From CAZTII01 sp964613305 (GTDB lineage: Bacteria; Bacillota_I; Bacilli_A; Erysipelotrichales; Erysipelotrichaceae), in assembly GCA_964613305.1 (NCBI GenBank), contig CAZTII010000033.1, forward strand, positions 1 through 18,513: 18,513 nt of DNA, read 5' to 3'. The first letter of the stretch is position 1. Each line of letters starts with the position of its first letter. The notes beneath the pieces are model-generated. The model was not told the origin of the DNA. It saw only the letters and a list, made by a program, of their open reading frames with translations, and did not search any database. The position numbers and the translations under genes are program-made. Shown here piece after piece: positions 7,530 to 15,064 of the stretch.

Positions 7530-8246
7530 ATGAGAATAGATATTCATGCCCATTTAGTAAGAATCGATGGTGAGTATCAAAAAGAAGCTTTACTAAATGA
7601 TATGATTAAAAATGGTATTGATCAAAGAGTTGTTACAACGATTCATGGATCAAGCATCCAAGCAAAAAATGAAATCACATCCGCGTTTTATAAGGAACAT
7701 CCCGATAAAATTATTGGATGTGCAACCATTAATCCAAAACTTGATAGTGCAATAGAAGACATACAACATGCGATTGCATTACCTGGTATTAAAATGGTCG
7801 AATTTGATTCTTTTGAGGATGGATATTATCCTGATAGTTGTGAAAACTTAATAAAAGTAATGGAAATTATTCAAGAATATCACCTTCCAGTGAAAGTGTT
7901 TAGTGGTATTGGTGCTAAAGCAATGCCTCATCAATGGGAATACGTAAGTAAACAATTTCCTGAGGTAACATTGATTTACTTACACATGGGTTGTTTTGAT
8001 TATGGTTATTCGTGTGTGGACATTGTAAAAAGAAATCCAACTTCTTATATTGAAACATCCAATCAATATGAATTACAAATCTTTAAAAAAGCCTATGAAA
8101 AACTTCCTTCAACACAAATCGTATTTGGTACGATGTATCCACATCGTTTAAGTAGTAATGGTATTGATATTTTTAACTTGTATAATTTTTCCAAAGAAGC
8201 TTTAGACGATATTTTTTATCGAAATGCGATAAAAATACTGCGTTAA
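7530..8246 (+). CDS. Amidohydrolase paralogue with degenerate active site
   Basis: A 238-residue TIM-barrel protein clearly related to the operon's first gene; shared landmarks are RIDIHAHL, DGYYPDS, a YLHMGCFDYG segment and FGT-YP. The HxH pair (His6, His8) and His152 are kept. The position of His127 in the paralogue is Phe124 (VKVFSG), the catalytic Asp205 is Met202 (FGTMYPH), and Lys94 is Glu91. Nearby His96, Lys99 and His100 become Asp93, Glu96 and Asp97. A standard metal-activated water cannot be assembled with these changes. It may be a non-catalytic partner or a divergent enzyme using another mechanism. It lies 9 nt after IID with AAGGAGGG before the ATG and is well preserved in reading frame, so it is not a decaying gene. 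Confidence 0.8.
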   Translation: MRIDIHAHLVRIDGEYQKEALLNDMIKNGIDQRVVTTIHGSSIQAKNEITSAFYKEHPDKIIGCATINPKLDSAIEDIQHAIALPGIKMVEFDSFEDGYYPDSCENLIKVMEIIQEYHLPVKVFSGIGAKAMPHQWEYVSKQFPEVTLIYLHMGCFDYGYSCVDIVKRNPTSYIETSNQYELQIFKKAYEKLPSTQIVFGTMYPHRLSSNGIDIFNLYNFSKEALDDIFYRNAIKILR

Positions 8247-8263
8247 ACTAAGGAGAAAAAAAC

Positions 8264-9223
8264 ATGAATGTATATAGTTCAGCTGCACGATTAGCTCTAG
8301 CACCTACTAGTTATAACGCTTTTAATGATATTAATAATCAAGTTATTTTAGGTGCTAGTAATCATATTAAAATGATTGGTGAAATGATTGAAAACATTGT
8401 TATCGACAGCAATCAAAAAAATGAAGATGTCGCAACAATGCTTCATAGAATTGATACAGTGACTACCTTTTTCAATGCTACTCGAGGGCAAGCGAGCCAA
8501 GCAATTACTAATGCTATAGCTATTATGACGTTAAACATGAAAAGTTATGATGGTGATGCTGTTGATGTAGGTAAAAAAATAATTGAACAAAAAAATGCTT
8601 ATCAACGCATTAGTAAACAATCAGTGGATAAAATCATTGAATATGGAAAAGAAGCGTTAAAAGATAAAAAGAAAGTGTTTGTGTATGATTATTCTAGTAC
8701 AGTAGAAAGAATATTAGAAACATTAGAAGAAAACACCGAAGTTTATATAGCTGAAAGTCGTATTATCGATGGTGGTAAACCATTTGTTAAGTGTTGCCAA
8801 GCAAAAAAACATAAAATCACCTTTTTACCAGATGCATCAATCATGTATTTTTTGAAACAATGTGATGTAGCACTCATGGGTGCAGAAACATTCTATCCTG
8901 ATGGAACAGGATTTAATACAACAGGTTCAGACATTGTTGGCTTAGTTTGCCACACATACAATATTCCACTCTATTTTTTAACACCGTTAATTAAAGTTGA
9001 TAATCGACCATTATATGGTGGTAAAAAAACAATTGTCTATAATGATGTAAAACACAAACTAGGTCAAGCTTTAGAAAATACTGATGGTATTAATTTTGTT
9101 ACACCAGAATTAATTGGAGTTCCAGCTAATCATATCCACGCATACATTACGGAAAAAGGTGTTATTCCAGCTGTATCAATGTTTACTATTAGTATGGAAT
9201 ATTTAAAAGAAATAAGAGGGTAA
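8264..9223 (+). CDS. eIF2B/MtnA-fold (IF-2B family) protein
   Basis: A 319-residue protein of the initiation-factor-2B-like family (PF01008), which includes methylthioribose-1-phosphate isomerase, ribose-1,5-bisphosphate isomerase and the eukaryotic eIF2B regulatory subunits. A helical N-terminal part (about 1-130) precedes the Rossmann-like domain. In that domain I see VFVYDYSSTVERIL, then YIAESRIIDGG (about 161-171), then ALMGAETFYPDGTGFNTTGS (about 203-222). In the isomerases the first motif has a catalytic Cys and the GA-D motif an Asp. Here they appear as Tyr143 and Glu208, the eIF2B-alpha-like state. It probably binds a sugar phosphate from the PTS pathway; catalysis is doubtful. AAGGAG precedes the ATG, with BtpA-like gene 4 nt downstream. 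Confidence 0.8.
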   Translation: MNVYSSAARLALAPTSYNAFNDINNQVILGASNHIKMIGEMIENIVIDSNQKNEDVATMLHRIDTVTTFFNATRGQASQAITNAIAIMTLNMKSYDGDAVDVGKKIIEQKNAYQRISKQSVDKIIEYGKEALKDKKKVFVYDYSSTVERILETLEENTEVYIAESRIIDGGKPFVKCCQAKKHKITFLPDASIMYFLKQCDVALMGAETFYPDGTGFNTTGSDIVGLVCHTYNIPLYFLTPLIKVDNRPLYGGKKTIVYNDVKHKLGQALENTDGINFVTPELIGVPANHIHAYITEKGVIPAVSMFTISMEYLKEIRG

Positions 9224-9227
9224 AATA

Positions 9228-10022
9228 ATGGTATTTAAACCAAATTGCACTATATTTTCTATGATTCAACCAGAACCATTTCCAGGCAGTTATCGAAATC
9301 AAGGAATGGGTGTTGATGAAATCATTGAACGATCATTAAAAGAAGTTCAAATGGTCATTGATAATGGGTTTGATGGAATTATTATTCAAAACATGAATGA
9401 TATGCCAATCAAACAAGTCGCAAATATTGAAACAATTGCGTTTATGACACGATTAGGTACAGAGATAAGAAATCGCTATCCATCATTAATTATTGGTGTA
9501 TTAATTAATTGGGATGGACTTGCAGCCTTAGCTGTTGCGGAAGCAATGAAAGCCGATTTTGTTCGCGTTGAGCATTTATACACAGGAGCTGAAGTAACAA
9601 GTGCTGGTATTCTTCAAGCGCAATGTGTTGAAATTTGCGAATTAAGAAAAAAATTAAACAGTAAAATTCCGGTATACGCTGATATTTATGAAGTTCATGG
9701 TGTAGCAATCGGAAGAAAATCATTTGGTGATGCAGCATGGGAGGCAGTCAATGAAGCCTTTGCGGATGGATTATTCGTATCGGGAAAAACTGTGGAAGAA
9801 AGCATTGCTATCATTCAAGAAATCAAAAAACGAGTACCAAATACTCCAGTATTATTGGGTGGTGGTGCCAATGGATCTAATATTCGTGAATTGATGAATT
9901 ATTATGATGGAGTTTCTGTCGCAACATGGATTAAAGATGGCGATATGAAAAATCCAATTAATCCAGAGAGAGCAAAACAATTTATTGAACAAGTAAATTT
10001 AGCAAAACAAGATAGAAAATAA
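9228..10022 (+). CDS. BtpA/SgcQ-family TIM-barrel protein
   Basis: A 264-residue protein of the BtpA family (PF03437), named after a cyanobacterial photosystem I biogenesis factor. In E. coli the member is SgcQ, inside a PTS sugar gene cluster; the reaction is not established to my knowledge. Supporting segments are GFDGIIIQNMND (about 44-55), IIGVLINWD, ADFVRVEHLYTGAEVTSAG (about 109-127), VYADIYEVH, SGKTVE and PVLLGGGANGSNI (about 213-225, a phosphate-binding-type glycine loop at the barrel end). The position as last gene of a PTS operon matches the SgcQ context, so a role in processing a phosphorylated sugar is likely, by inference. AGAGGG precedes the ATG, and a strong terminator follows at once. 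Confidence 0.85.
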   Translation: MVFKPNCTIFSMIQPEPFPGSYRNQGMGVDEIIERSLKEVQMVIDNGFDGIIIQNMNDMPIKQVANIETIAFMTRLGTEIRNRYPSLIIGVLINWDGLAALAVAEAMKADFVRVEHLYTGAEVTSAGILQAQCVEICELRKKLNSKIPVYADIYEVHGVAIGRKSFGDAAWEAVNEAFADGLFVSGKTVEESIAIIQEIKKRVPNTPVLLGGGANGSNIRELMNYYDGVSVATWIKDGDMKNPINPERAKQFIEQVNLAKQDRK

Positions 10023-10026
10023 AGTG

Positions 10027-10066
10027 ATACCATCGATACATGTAAGAATGTATCGATGGTATTTTT
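10027..10066 (+). terminator. Strong intrinsic terminator of the PTS operon
   Basis: ATACCATCGATACAT pairs perfectly with ATGTATCGATGGTAT (15 bp) around a 6-nt loop, then a T-tract. It lies 4 nt after the stop codon and isolates the operon from the phosphorelay genes downstream. The following stretch to about 10190 is very AT-rich with no gene or clear signal. Confidence 0.95.
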
Positions 10067-10191
10067 ATATTATTTTTTTAAAAAAATACATGATGTAATT
10101 ATGTTGTTTTATATAACATCAATTATTTATTTTAAATAACTTATTATAATAAATTACATATATTTAACGGATTAATTATCATTTAAAGTAA

Positions 10192-10220
10192 TTTACTTCA
10201 ATAAAAACATATGCTATTAT
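10192..10220 (+). promoter_or_regulatory. Promoter of the phosphorelay operon
   Basis: TTTACT (-35), a 17-nt spacer and TATTAT (-10). Transcription would start near 10227 and leave a leader of about 60 nt before the kinase ATG. It is the best match in the AT-rich gap, where chance matches are easy. Confidence 0.45.
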
Positions 10221-10286
10221 AAGAACATAGTTGTAATATATTTGTTTCAATATTAAATTTTATATTGTAATAAGAATGGAGTTTTT

Positions 10287-12290
10287 ATGGAAAAGACGAT
10301 GCAGTTACAAAAGCAATACGATGATTTAAAAATGATAATGAATAATATTATTAAAGCAGGAGCTTACCGATGGAATTTAAAAACAGGTGAGATATTCGTT
10401 GATGAAAATTGGGCTAATTTATTTGGTTATACAAAAAGTGAAGTCGAACCAGTGAATTCAGAAAAATGGTCTTCTTTTGTGTATCATGAAGATAAATTAA
10501 TTCCTAAAGGAACGATGAAACTACTTCTTTCGGGAGCTTTAGAAAAATATGATATTGTTTATCGTATGTATCATAAAGAAGGGCATTTGATTTGGGTACG
10601 CTCTAGAGGAAAAGTATTTTCACTCGATGAACAAGGAAAACCAGCTTGGCTTATTGGTGCACATTTAGATGTAACAGAAATTATTGAACATGATTTACAA
10701 TTAACTAATAAAATTGAACTAAGTGAAATACAATATCGAAATATGTATGACAATGCACCAATTTCTATTATCATTCATGACTATGACACTGGTAAAATGA
10801 TTGATGCGAATATGGAAGCATTAAAGATGTTGGGATTAACTTCTTTTTCACAATTAGCAACACTTGATCCTTGGTGTGAAAAACCATATGATGTTGTTTC
10901 GGCTAAGCAGTATATGGAACGAGTGAAGACTGAGGAATATGTTGAATTTGAATGGAAAAATAAACGACAAGATGGAAGTGAATTTTACTGCAACATTCGT
11001 TTAAATAAAATTATGGTTGATGGTAAAGAAGCGATTATGAGCGCAGCTTTAGATTTAACCAATCGTAAAGAAATGGAAGCACAAAACATACAATTGGCCC
11101 AGAAGATGGAATTTACTAATGCGGCGACAAAAGCAAAGTCGGAGTTTTTATCGAATATGTCGCATGATATTCGTACACCGATGAATGCGATTATTGGTAT
11201 GGTGGCATTGGCTAAAAAAGATATTGAGCAACGCGATGTGTTATTAGCTGATTTAGACACGATTGAAGCTTCTGCAAATCATTTATTGAATCTAATAAAT
11301 GATGTGTTGGATATGAGTAAAATTGAAAGCGGAAATATTGCCTATTCTTTAGAATCCATTGATATTAGAACCGAAATCGATTATATTTCATCGATAATGA
11401 GCCATTCGTTTGTAAAACATGGATTGAATTTTGAAATAAAAGTTGGCGTTATTAAAAATCCACATGTTTTATTTAACTCATTACGTCTTAAAAGAATTTT
11501 AATAAATATTTTAAACAATGCCTGTAAATTTACCCCTAAAGGTGATAAAGTGACATTAGAAGTTAATGAATTGTCTTCTAATGATCCAACAATCAACAAC
11601 ATCCAATTCATTATTACAGATACCGGAATTGGCATGGAAGAAGAAGTTCAAAAGCGATTGTTTGAACCTTTCTTTAGAAAATTTGAAGGAAGAAATACAA
11701 AGATTGAAGGTACTGGTTTAGGCTTATCTATTGTAAAACACATTGTTGATACCGCTAATGGAACATTAAGTGTTCAAAGTGAAGTCAATGTTGGAAGTTC
11801 TTTTACGATAGTATTACCACTACAAATTACTTCCGCAGAAAAATACGTGAAGAAAATTGATGATATTGAACAGACGGATATTGATGTAAACTATATAAAA
11901 GGATTTAATATTTTACTTGTTGAAGATCATCCCATTAACGCTAAAGTGGCAAAGCGTTTATTAGAAAATGGTGGTGCTACAGTTACTCATGTAGAAAATG
12001 GTTTACAAGCATTACAACGTTTTAAGCAAAGTACCGATAATGAATTTACACTAATTTTCATGGATATTCAGATGCCAGTAATGGATGGATATGAAGCAAC
12101 GGTGGCGATTAGAAAATACGCACATCCACGAGCACAAACAATACCAATTGTAGCGATGACAGCGAATGCTTTTGTCGAAGACATTCAAAAATGTATGTTG
12201 CATGGTATGAACGCCCATATTGCTAAACCAATTAATTTTGAAACGATTATTGCAAAGTTAAGTCGCTTAAATATAAAAATAGGTCAATAA
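10287..12290 (+). CDS. Cytosolic hybrid sensor histidine kinase (PAS-PAS-HisKA-HATPase-REC)
   Basis: A 667-residue hybrid kinase without membrane helices, so it senses a cytosolic signal. PAS 1 (about 15-135) ends with a PAC segment (WVRSRGKVFSLDEQGKP, HLDVTEI). PAS 2 is about 147-265 (YRNMYDNAPISIII; SAALDLTNRKEME). The HisKA helix has SNMSHDIRTPMNAI with phosphorylated His293. The ATPase domain has the N-box LINILNNACKFTP, G1 DTGIGM and G2 GTGLGLSI. A C-terminal receiver (about 545-660) has VEDHP, FMDIQMP with acceptor Asp593, MTAN and AKP. This layout hands phosphate from His293 to Asp593, then to a separate Hpt protein; one is encoded two genes downstream. GGAG lies 5 nt before the ATG. 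Confidence 0.95.
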   Translation: MEKTMQLQKQYDDLKMIMNNIIKAGAYRWNLKTGEIFVDENWANLFGYTKSEVEPVNSEKWSSFVYHEDKLIPKGTMKLLLSGALEKYDIVYRMYHKEGHLIWVRSRGKVFSLDEQGKPAWLIGAHLDVTEIIEHDLQLTNKIELSEIQYRNMYDNAPISIIIHDYDTGKMIDANMEALKMLGLTSFSQLATLDPWCEKPYDVVSAKQYMERVKTEEYVEFEWKNKRQDGSEFYCNIRLNKIMVDGKEAIMSAALDLTNRKEMEAQNIQLAQKMEFTNAATKAKSEFLSNMSHDIRTPMNAIIGMVALAKKDIEQRDVLLADLDTIEASANHLLNLINDVLDMSKIESGNIAYSLESIDIRTEIDYISSIMSHSFVKHGLNFEIKVGVIKNPHVLFNSLRLKRILINILNNACKFTPKGDKVTLEVNELSSNDPTINNIQFIITDTGIGMEEEVQKRLFEPFFRKFEGRNTKIEGTGLGLSIVKHIVDTANGTLSVQSEVNVGSSFTIVLPLQITSAEKYVKKIDDIEQTDIDVNYIKGFNILLVEDHPINAKVAKRLLENGGATVTHVENGLQALQRFKQSTDNEFTLIFMDIQMPVMDGYEATVAIRKYAHPRAQTIPIVAMTANAFVEDIQKCMLHGMNAHIAKPINFETIIAKLSRLNIKIGQ

Positions 12291-12315
12291 GAATACTATT
12301 TAAAGGGGGAGTTTT

Positions 12316-14067
12316 ATGGCTACCGAAGTAATGTTAATTGTAGATGATATGAATGTTAATAGAAAAATGTTAACTCGTATTTTTCAAGAAGACTATACAA
12401 TTATTGAAGCACGTAATGGTGTAGAGGCACTTGATTTATTAGTGGAATATAAAAATGAAGTTTCAGTAATGTTGCTTGATTTAAATATGCCAGTAATGGA
12501 TGGAATGGACGTATTAAGAGAAATAAAAAGACGACAAAAAAATAATGAATTAATATTTCTATCGATTATTGTCGTAAGTAATGAAGATGAACATAAATAT
12601 TTACTAGAAGCGATTAAACTTGGCGCAAGTGAGTTTGTATCGCGACCAGTAGAACCAGAAATCATTTCTATTCGCGTTAAAAGTGCATTATTAAATCAAG
12701 AAAATGAACGTTTGCGTTACGATAATTTAATGTTAAAAACATTAAAAGATAAAGAAATACGCCATGAAAAAGCACTTCGCGATTTAGCGGAACACGATAC
12801 AGTCACAGGATTATTAAACAAAGATGCTTTTTCTAGAAATGTACAACAGGTATTAAAAAATGCTCATTCGTTTCAATATGTCATGAATGTAATGGACGTT
12901 GATAATTTTAAATTAGTGAATAGTTTGTTTGGTTATGATGCAGGTAATTCCTTTTTAAAATATTTAGCGAATAATTTAAATGCAGAAATAAATAAGATTG
13001 ATGGTATTTGTTGTCGTATTTATGCGGATATTTTTGCTTATTTTTGTAAATACGACACCAATTTTATTAGTTTTATGAAAGAAGCGAACGAGAGATTAAT
13101 GGCCAAATCACCAATTCCAATTGAACTAATTTCGCGAACTGGTCGCTATATTATCGATGATACAACGTTATCCATCGGTGTTATGATGGATAGGGCCATG
13201 TTAGCGAAAAATAGTTGTAAAGGCATTTATGGAATGGTTGATGCGTATTATGCAACATCGATGTATGATGTTATTTTAAAAGAACAAGAAATTGTAGCGG
13301 GTATGAAAAAAGCCTTAGAATCAGAAGAGTTTGAAATTTACCTACAGCCACAAATTAATTATGTGACAAAGAAATTAATTGGATCAGAAGCATTAGTGCG
13401 TTGGATTCATCCAATCAAAGGATTATTAACACCGATGTCATTTATTCCTATTTTTGAGCGAAATGGGTTTATTTCTAAATTAGATTTGTATGTATTTAAT
13501 AAGGTTTGTAAATTATTAAAACGATGGGATTTAAAAGATTGTGATAATTTTCATATTTCAGTCAATTTATCTCGATTAAGTTTATATGATGCACGTTTTA
13601 TTCAACAAATTATAGAAACAATTGATAAGTATGGTTTAAACCCTAAATTTATACGTTTTGAGGTTACCGAAAGTTATTTTATGGGGAATGTGGAACAATT
13701 GTTTATTGGTATTATTAAACTACAAGAACATGGTTTCAAAATTGAAATGGATGATTTTGGCAGTGGTTATTCTTCATTAAACATTTTATCGGATATGCCA
13801 GTCGATGTTATAAAAATTGATATGAGATTTTTAATGGGAGATGATGCAAGAGAGAGACGTTGGAAAATACTTGGAAGTATTATTGAACTCATTAAAAATT
13901 TAGATTTACTTGTTATTGCGGAAGGAATTGAAAAAGTAGAACAAGCCGATTATTTAGTATCATTAGGATGTGAAAACATGCAAGGATATCTAATCAAAGA
14001 ACCAATTCCAGTAGAAGACTTTGAACGGTTTTATAAGCGTTGTGAGGGTATAGAGTATGATCGATGA
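12316..14067 (+). CDS. Response regulator REC-GGDEF(degenerate)-EAL, c-di-GMP phosphodiesterase
   Basis: A 583-residue output protein. The receiver (about 1-125) has the Asp10/Asp11 acid pair, acceptor Asp55 (LLDLNMP) and SRPVEP. The GGDEF domain (about 155-290) keeps the fold opening HDTVTGLLNKDAF, but the signature is Tyr-Ala-Asp-Ile-Phe (236-240), so cyclase activity should be lost. The EAL domain (about 325-575) keeps the expected residues: Gln in YLQPQIN, EAL at 358-360, Asn in SVNLSR, Glu in FEVTES, Asp479-Asp480 (MDDFGSGYSS), Lys in VIKIDM, Glu in AEGIE and Gln in MQGYLI. It should therefore hydrolyse c-di-GMP under control of receiver phosphorylation. AGGGGGA precedes the ATG; its end overlaps the Hpt gene by 11 nt. 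Confidence 0.95.
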   Translation: MATEVMLIVDDMNVNRKMLTRIFQEDYTIIEARNGVEALDLLVEYKNEVSVMLLDLNMPVMDGMDVLREIKRRQKNNELIFLSIIVVSNEDEHKYLLEAIKLGASEFVSRPVEPEIISIRVKSALLNQENERLRYDNLMLKTLKDKEIRHEKALRDLAEHDTVTGLLNKDAFSRNVQQVLKNAHSFQYVMNVMDVDNFKLVNSLFGYDAGNSFLKYLANNLNAEINKIDGICCRIYADIFAYFCKYDTNFISFMKEANERLMAKSPIPIELISRTGRYIIDDTTLSIGVMMDRAMLAKNSCKGIYGMVDAYYATSMYDVILKEQEIVAGMKKALESEEFEIYLQPQINYVTKKLIGSEALVRWIHPIKGLLTPMSFIPIFERNGFISKLDLYVFNKVCKLLKRWDLKDCDNFHISVNLSRLSLYDARFIQQIIETIDKYGLNPKFIRFEVTESYFMGNVEQLFIGIIKLQEHGFKIEMDDFGSGYSSLNILSDMPVDVIKIDMRFLMGDDARERRWKILGSIIELIKNLDLLVIAEGIEKVEQADYLVSLGCENMQGYLIKEPIPVEDFERFYKRCEGIEYDR

Positions 14068-14410
14068 ATTACTAAAAAAAATTGAAAAATTTATACGCGA
14101 TGCGGAAGATATTAAACGACGTTTTTTTGATGATGAACAATTTTATAGAGAATGCGTTATTGATTTTTTAAATGACAATCATTTTAATGAATTTAATCAA
14201 GCAATGAAAGAAAACAATATAGCTGGAATGATTAGTAGTTCTCATGCACTAAAAGGGGTTGCGGCAACAATAGGCCTTGGTACTATTTATGAGTTGTTAG
14301 TACAAATTGTCATTAAACTTAGAAGTAATGAAGTAGAAACGATTGAAACATTATGGACTGAGTGTGTTAATGAAGTAAAAGAGTTACAACAAACAATAAA
14401 GGATGCTTAA
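14057..14410 (+). CDS. Histidine phosphotransfer (Hpt) protein
   Basis: A 117-residue all-helical protein consisting of one Hpt domain. SSSHALKGVAATIGL carries the phosphorylated His63 with the conserved Lys and Gly after it. It would carry phosphate between the hybrid kinase's receiver and the receiver of the GGDEF-EAL protein. A long charged N-terminal helix (about 1-30) precedes the four-helix bundle. The gene starts inside the preceding gene (11-nt overlap), with GAGGG 9 nt upstream, so stoichiometric coupled translation is likely. Full length; last gene of the three-gene operon. Confidence 0.88.
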   Translation: MIDELLKKIEKFIRDAEDIKRRFFDDEQFYRECVIDFLNDNHFNEFNQAMKENNIAGMISSSHALKGVAATIGLGTIYELLVQIVIKLRSNEVETIETLWTECVNEVKELQQTIKDA

Positions 14411-14424
14411 GGCATCCTTTATTT
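14396..14424. terminator. Bidirectional terminator between Hpt and DUF2500 genes
   Basis: ATAAAGGATGC and GCATCCTTTAT form a perfect 11-bp stem with a 5-nt loop (TTAAG). Both gene ends lie within it: the plus-strand TAA falls in the loop and the minus-strand stop at the right edge. A/T flanks give a short T-run on each strand. Confidence 0.8.
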
Positions 14425-14760
14425 ATAGCGTTCAAATGATAGAAATCGTGTTCCTTGAAAAGTAAGTTTTCCTTTATCTTTTTCCGCTAAAAGACCATAT
14501 TCCATACCATCCACAACAAATTCCATGCGATCACCACTTTCGACTTCACAAGTGATGTAGTAGGTTGTCGAGGATGAGTGGCTTTGCATTGTACGAGTTA
14601 GTATTCTTTTAGATACAATCACAGCTTCTACACTTAATTGGGGAGAATGATTGTTTTTATTCCATTGAAATAATGATTTAATAAGAGTCAATACAATAAT
14701 GGAGAAACTGATAGTAAAGAATAGTGGAAAGAGAATTTGCATGATATTAAATGGTACCAT
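14419..14760 (-). CDS. DUF2500 membrane-anchored protein
   Basis: A 113-residue protein of the DUF2500 family (PF10694), function unknown. A single N-terminal membrane helix (about 8-28, MQILFPLFFTISFSIIVLTL) is followed by QWNKNNHSPQLSVEA. A beta-rich domain follows with YYITCEVESGDRMEFVVDG (about 66-85) and LTFQGTRFLSFER near the C-terminus, all typical of the family. The His-rich loop common in relatives is reduced to QSHSSST. I chose ATG14760, whose GAGG lies 9 nt upstream inside the thioredoxin-like gene; the two overlap by 14 nt. A farther in-frame start at 14802 lacks such support. Last gene of the minus-strand operon. Confidence 0.85.
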   Translation of the reverse strand: MVPFNIMQILFPLFFTISFSIIVLTLIKSLFQWNKNNHSPQLSVEAVIVSKRILTRTMQSHSSSTTYYITCEVESGDRMEFVVDGMEYGLLAEKDKGKLTFQGTRFLSFERYK

Positions 14761-15064
14761 TGATACACGCCTCAATTGCTTTTTTAATGGTATTATAACC
14801 AACTAAGCCAACTTCAGTGACAATTAATTGACCATTACAATAGAATTCAAGAACTGGAATTCCTAAAATATTTCGACTTTGAACAAATTCTGAATGTTTA
14901 TCAACATTTACCTTAATTATTTTAACTTGTGGATAGTCTTTTGGAATTTTTTTTATAAACAAGTCCAACATTTTACAAGGTAAACACGTATCTCCATAAT
15001 AATCAAGAATAGTAACTCCTTCACGAATGAGAGTTTCATAATTTTCAACATTGAATTCTAACAT
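14747..15064 (-). CDS. Thioredoxin-like protein with CLPC motif
   Basis: A 105-residue single thioredoxin fold. The redox motif is Cys27-Leu-Pro-Cys30 in YYGDTCLPCKML, where classical thioredoxin has W-C-G-P-C. The cis-Pro is in GIPVLEF. No signal peptide or membrane helix, so it is cytosolic and probably reduces or isomerises disulfides. ATG15064 was chosen: GAGGG is 8 nt upstream, and it overlaps the end of the ABC gene by 7 nt. Tight coupling to the exporter suggests the partner is related to the exported molecule, or that the unit controls thiol balance; this is inference. Confidence 0.88.
   Translation of the reverse strand: MLEFNVENYETLIREGVTILDYYGDTCLPCKMLDLFIKKIPKDYPQVKIIKVNVDKHSEFVQSRNILGIPVLEFYCNGQLIVTEVGLVGYNTIKKAIEACINGTI

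Noticed and set aside
10067..10190. AT-rich stretch after the PTS terminator as a riboswitch or replication signal
   Set aside because: No convincing paired helices or repeated boxes; simply AT-rich intergenic sequence.
12316..14067. Active diguanylate cyclase assignment for the GGDEF domain
   Set aside because: The signature reads Tyr-Ala-Asp-Ile-Phe at 236-240, which lacks the Gly-Gly and Glu needed for GTP condensation.
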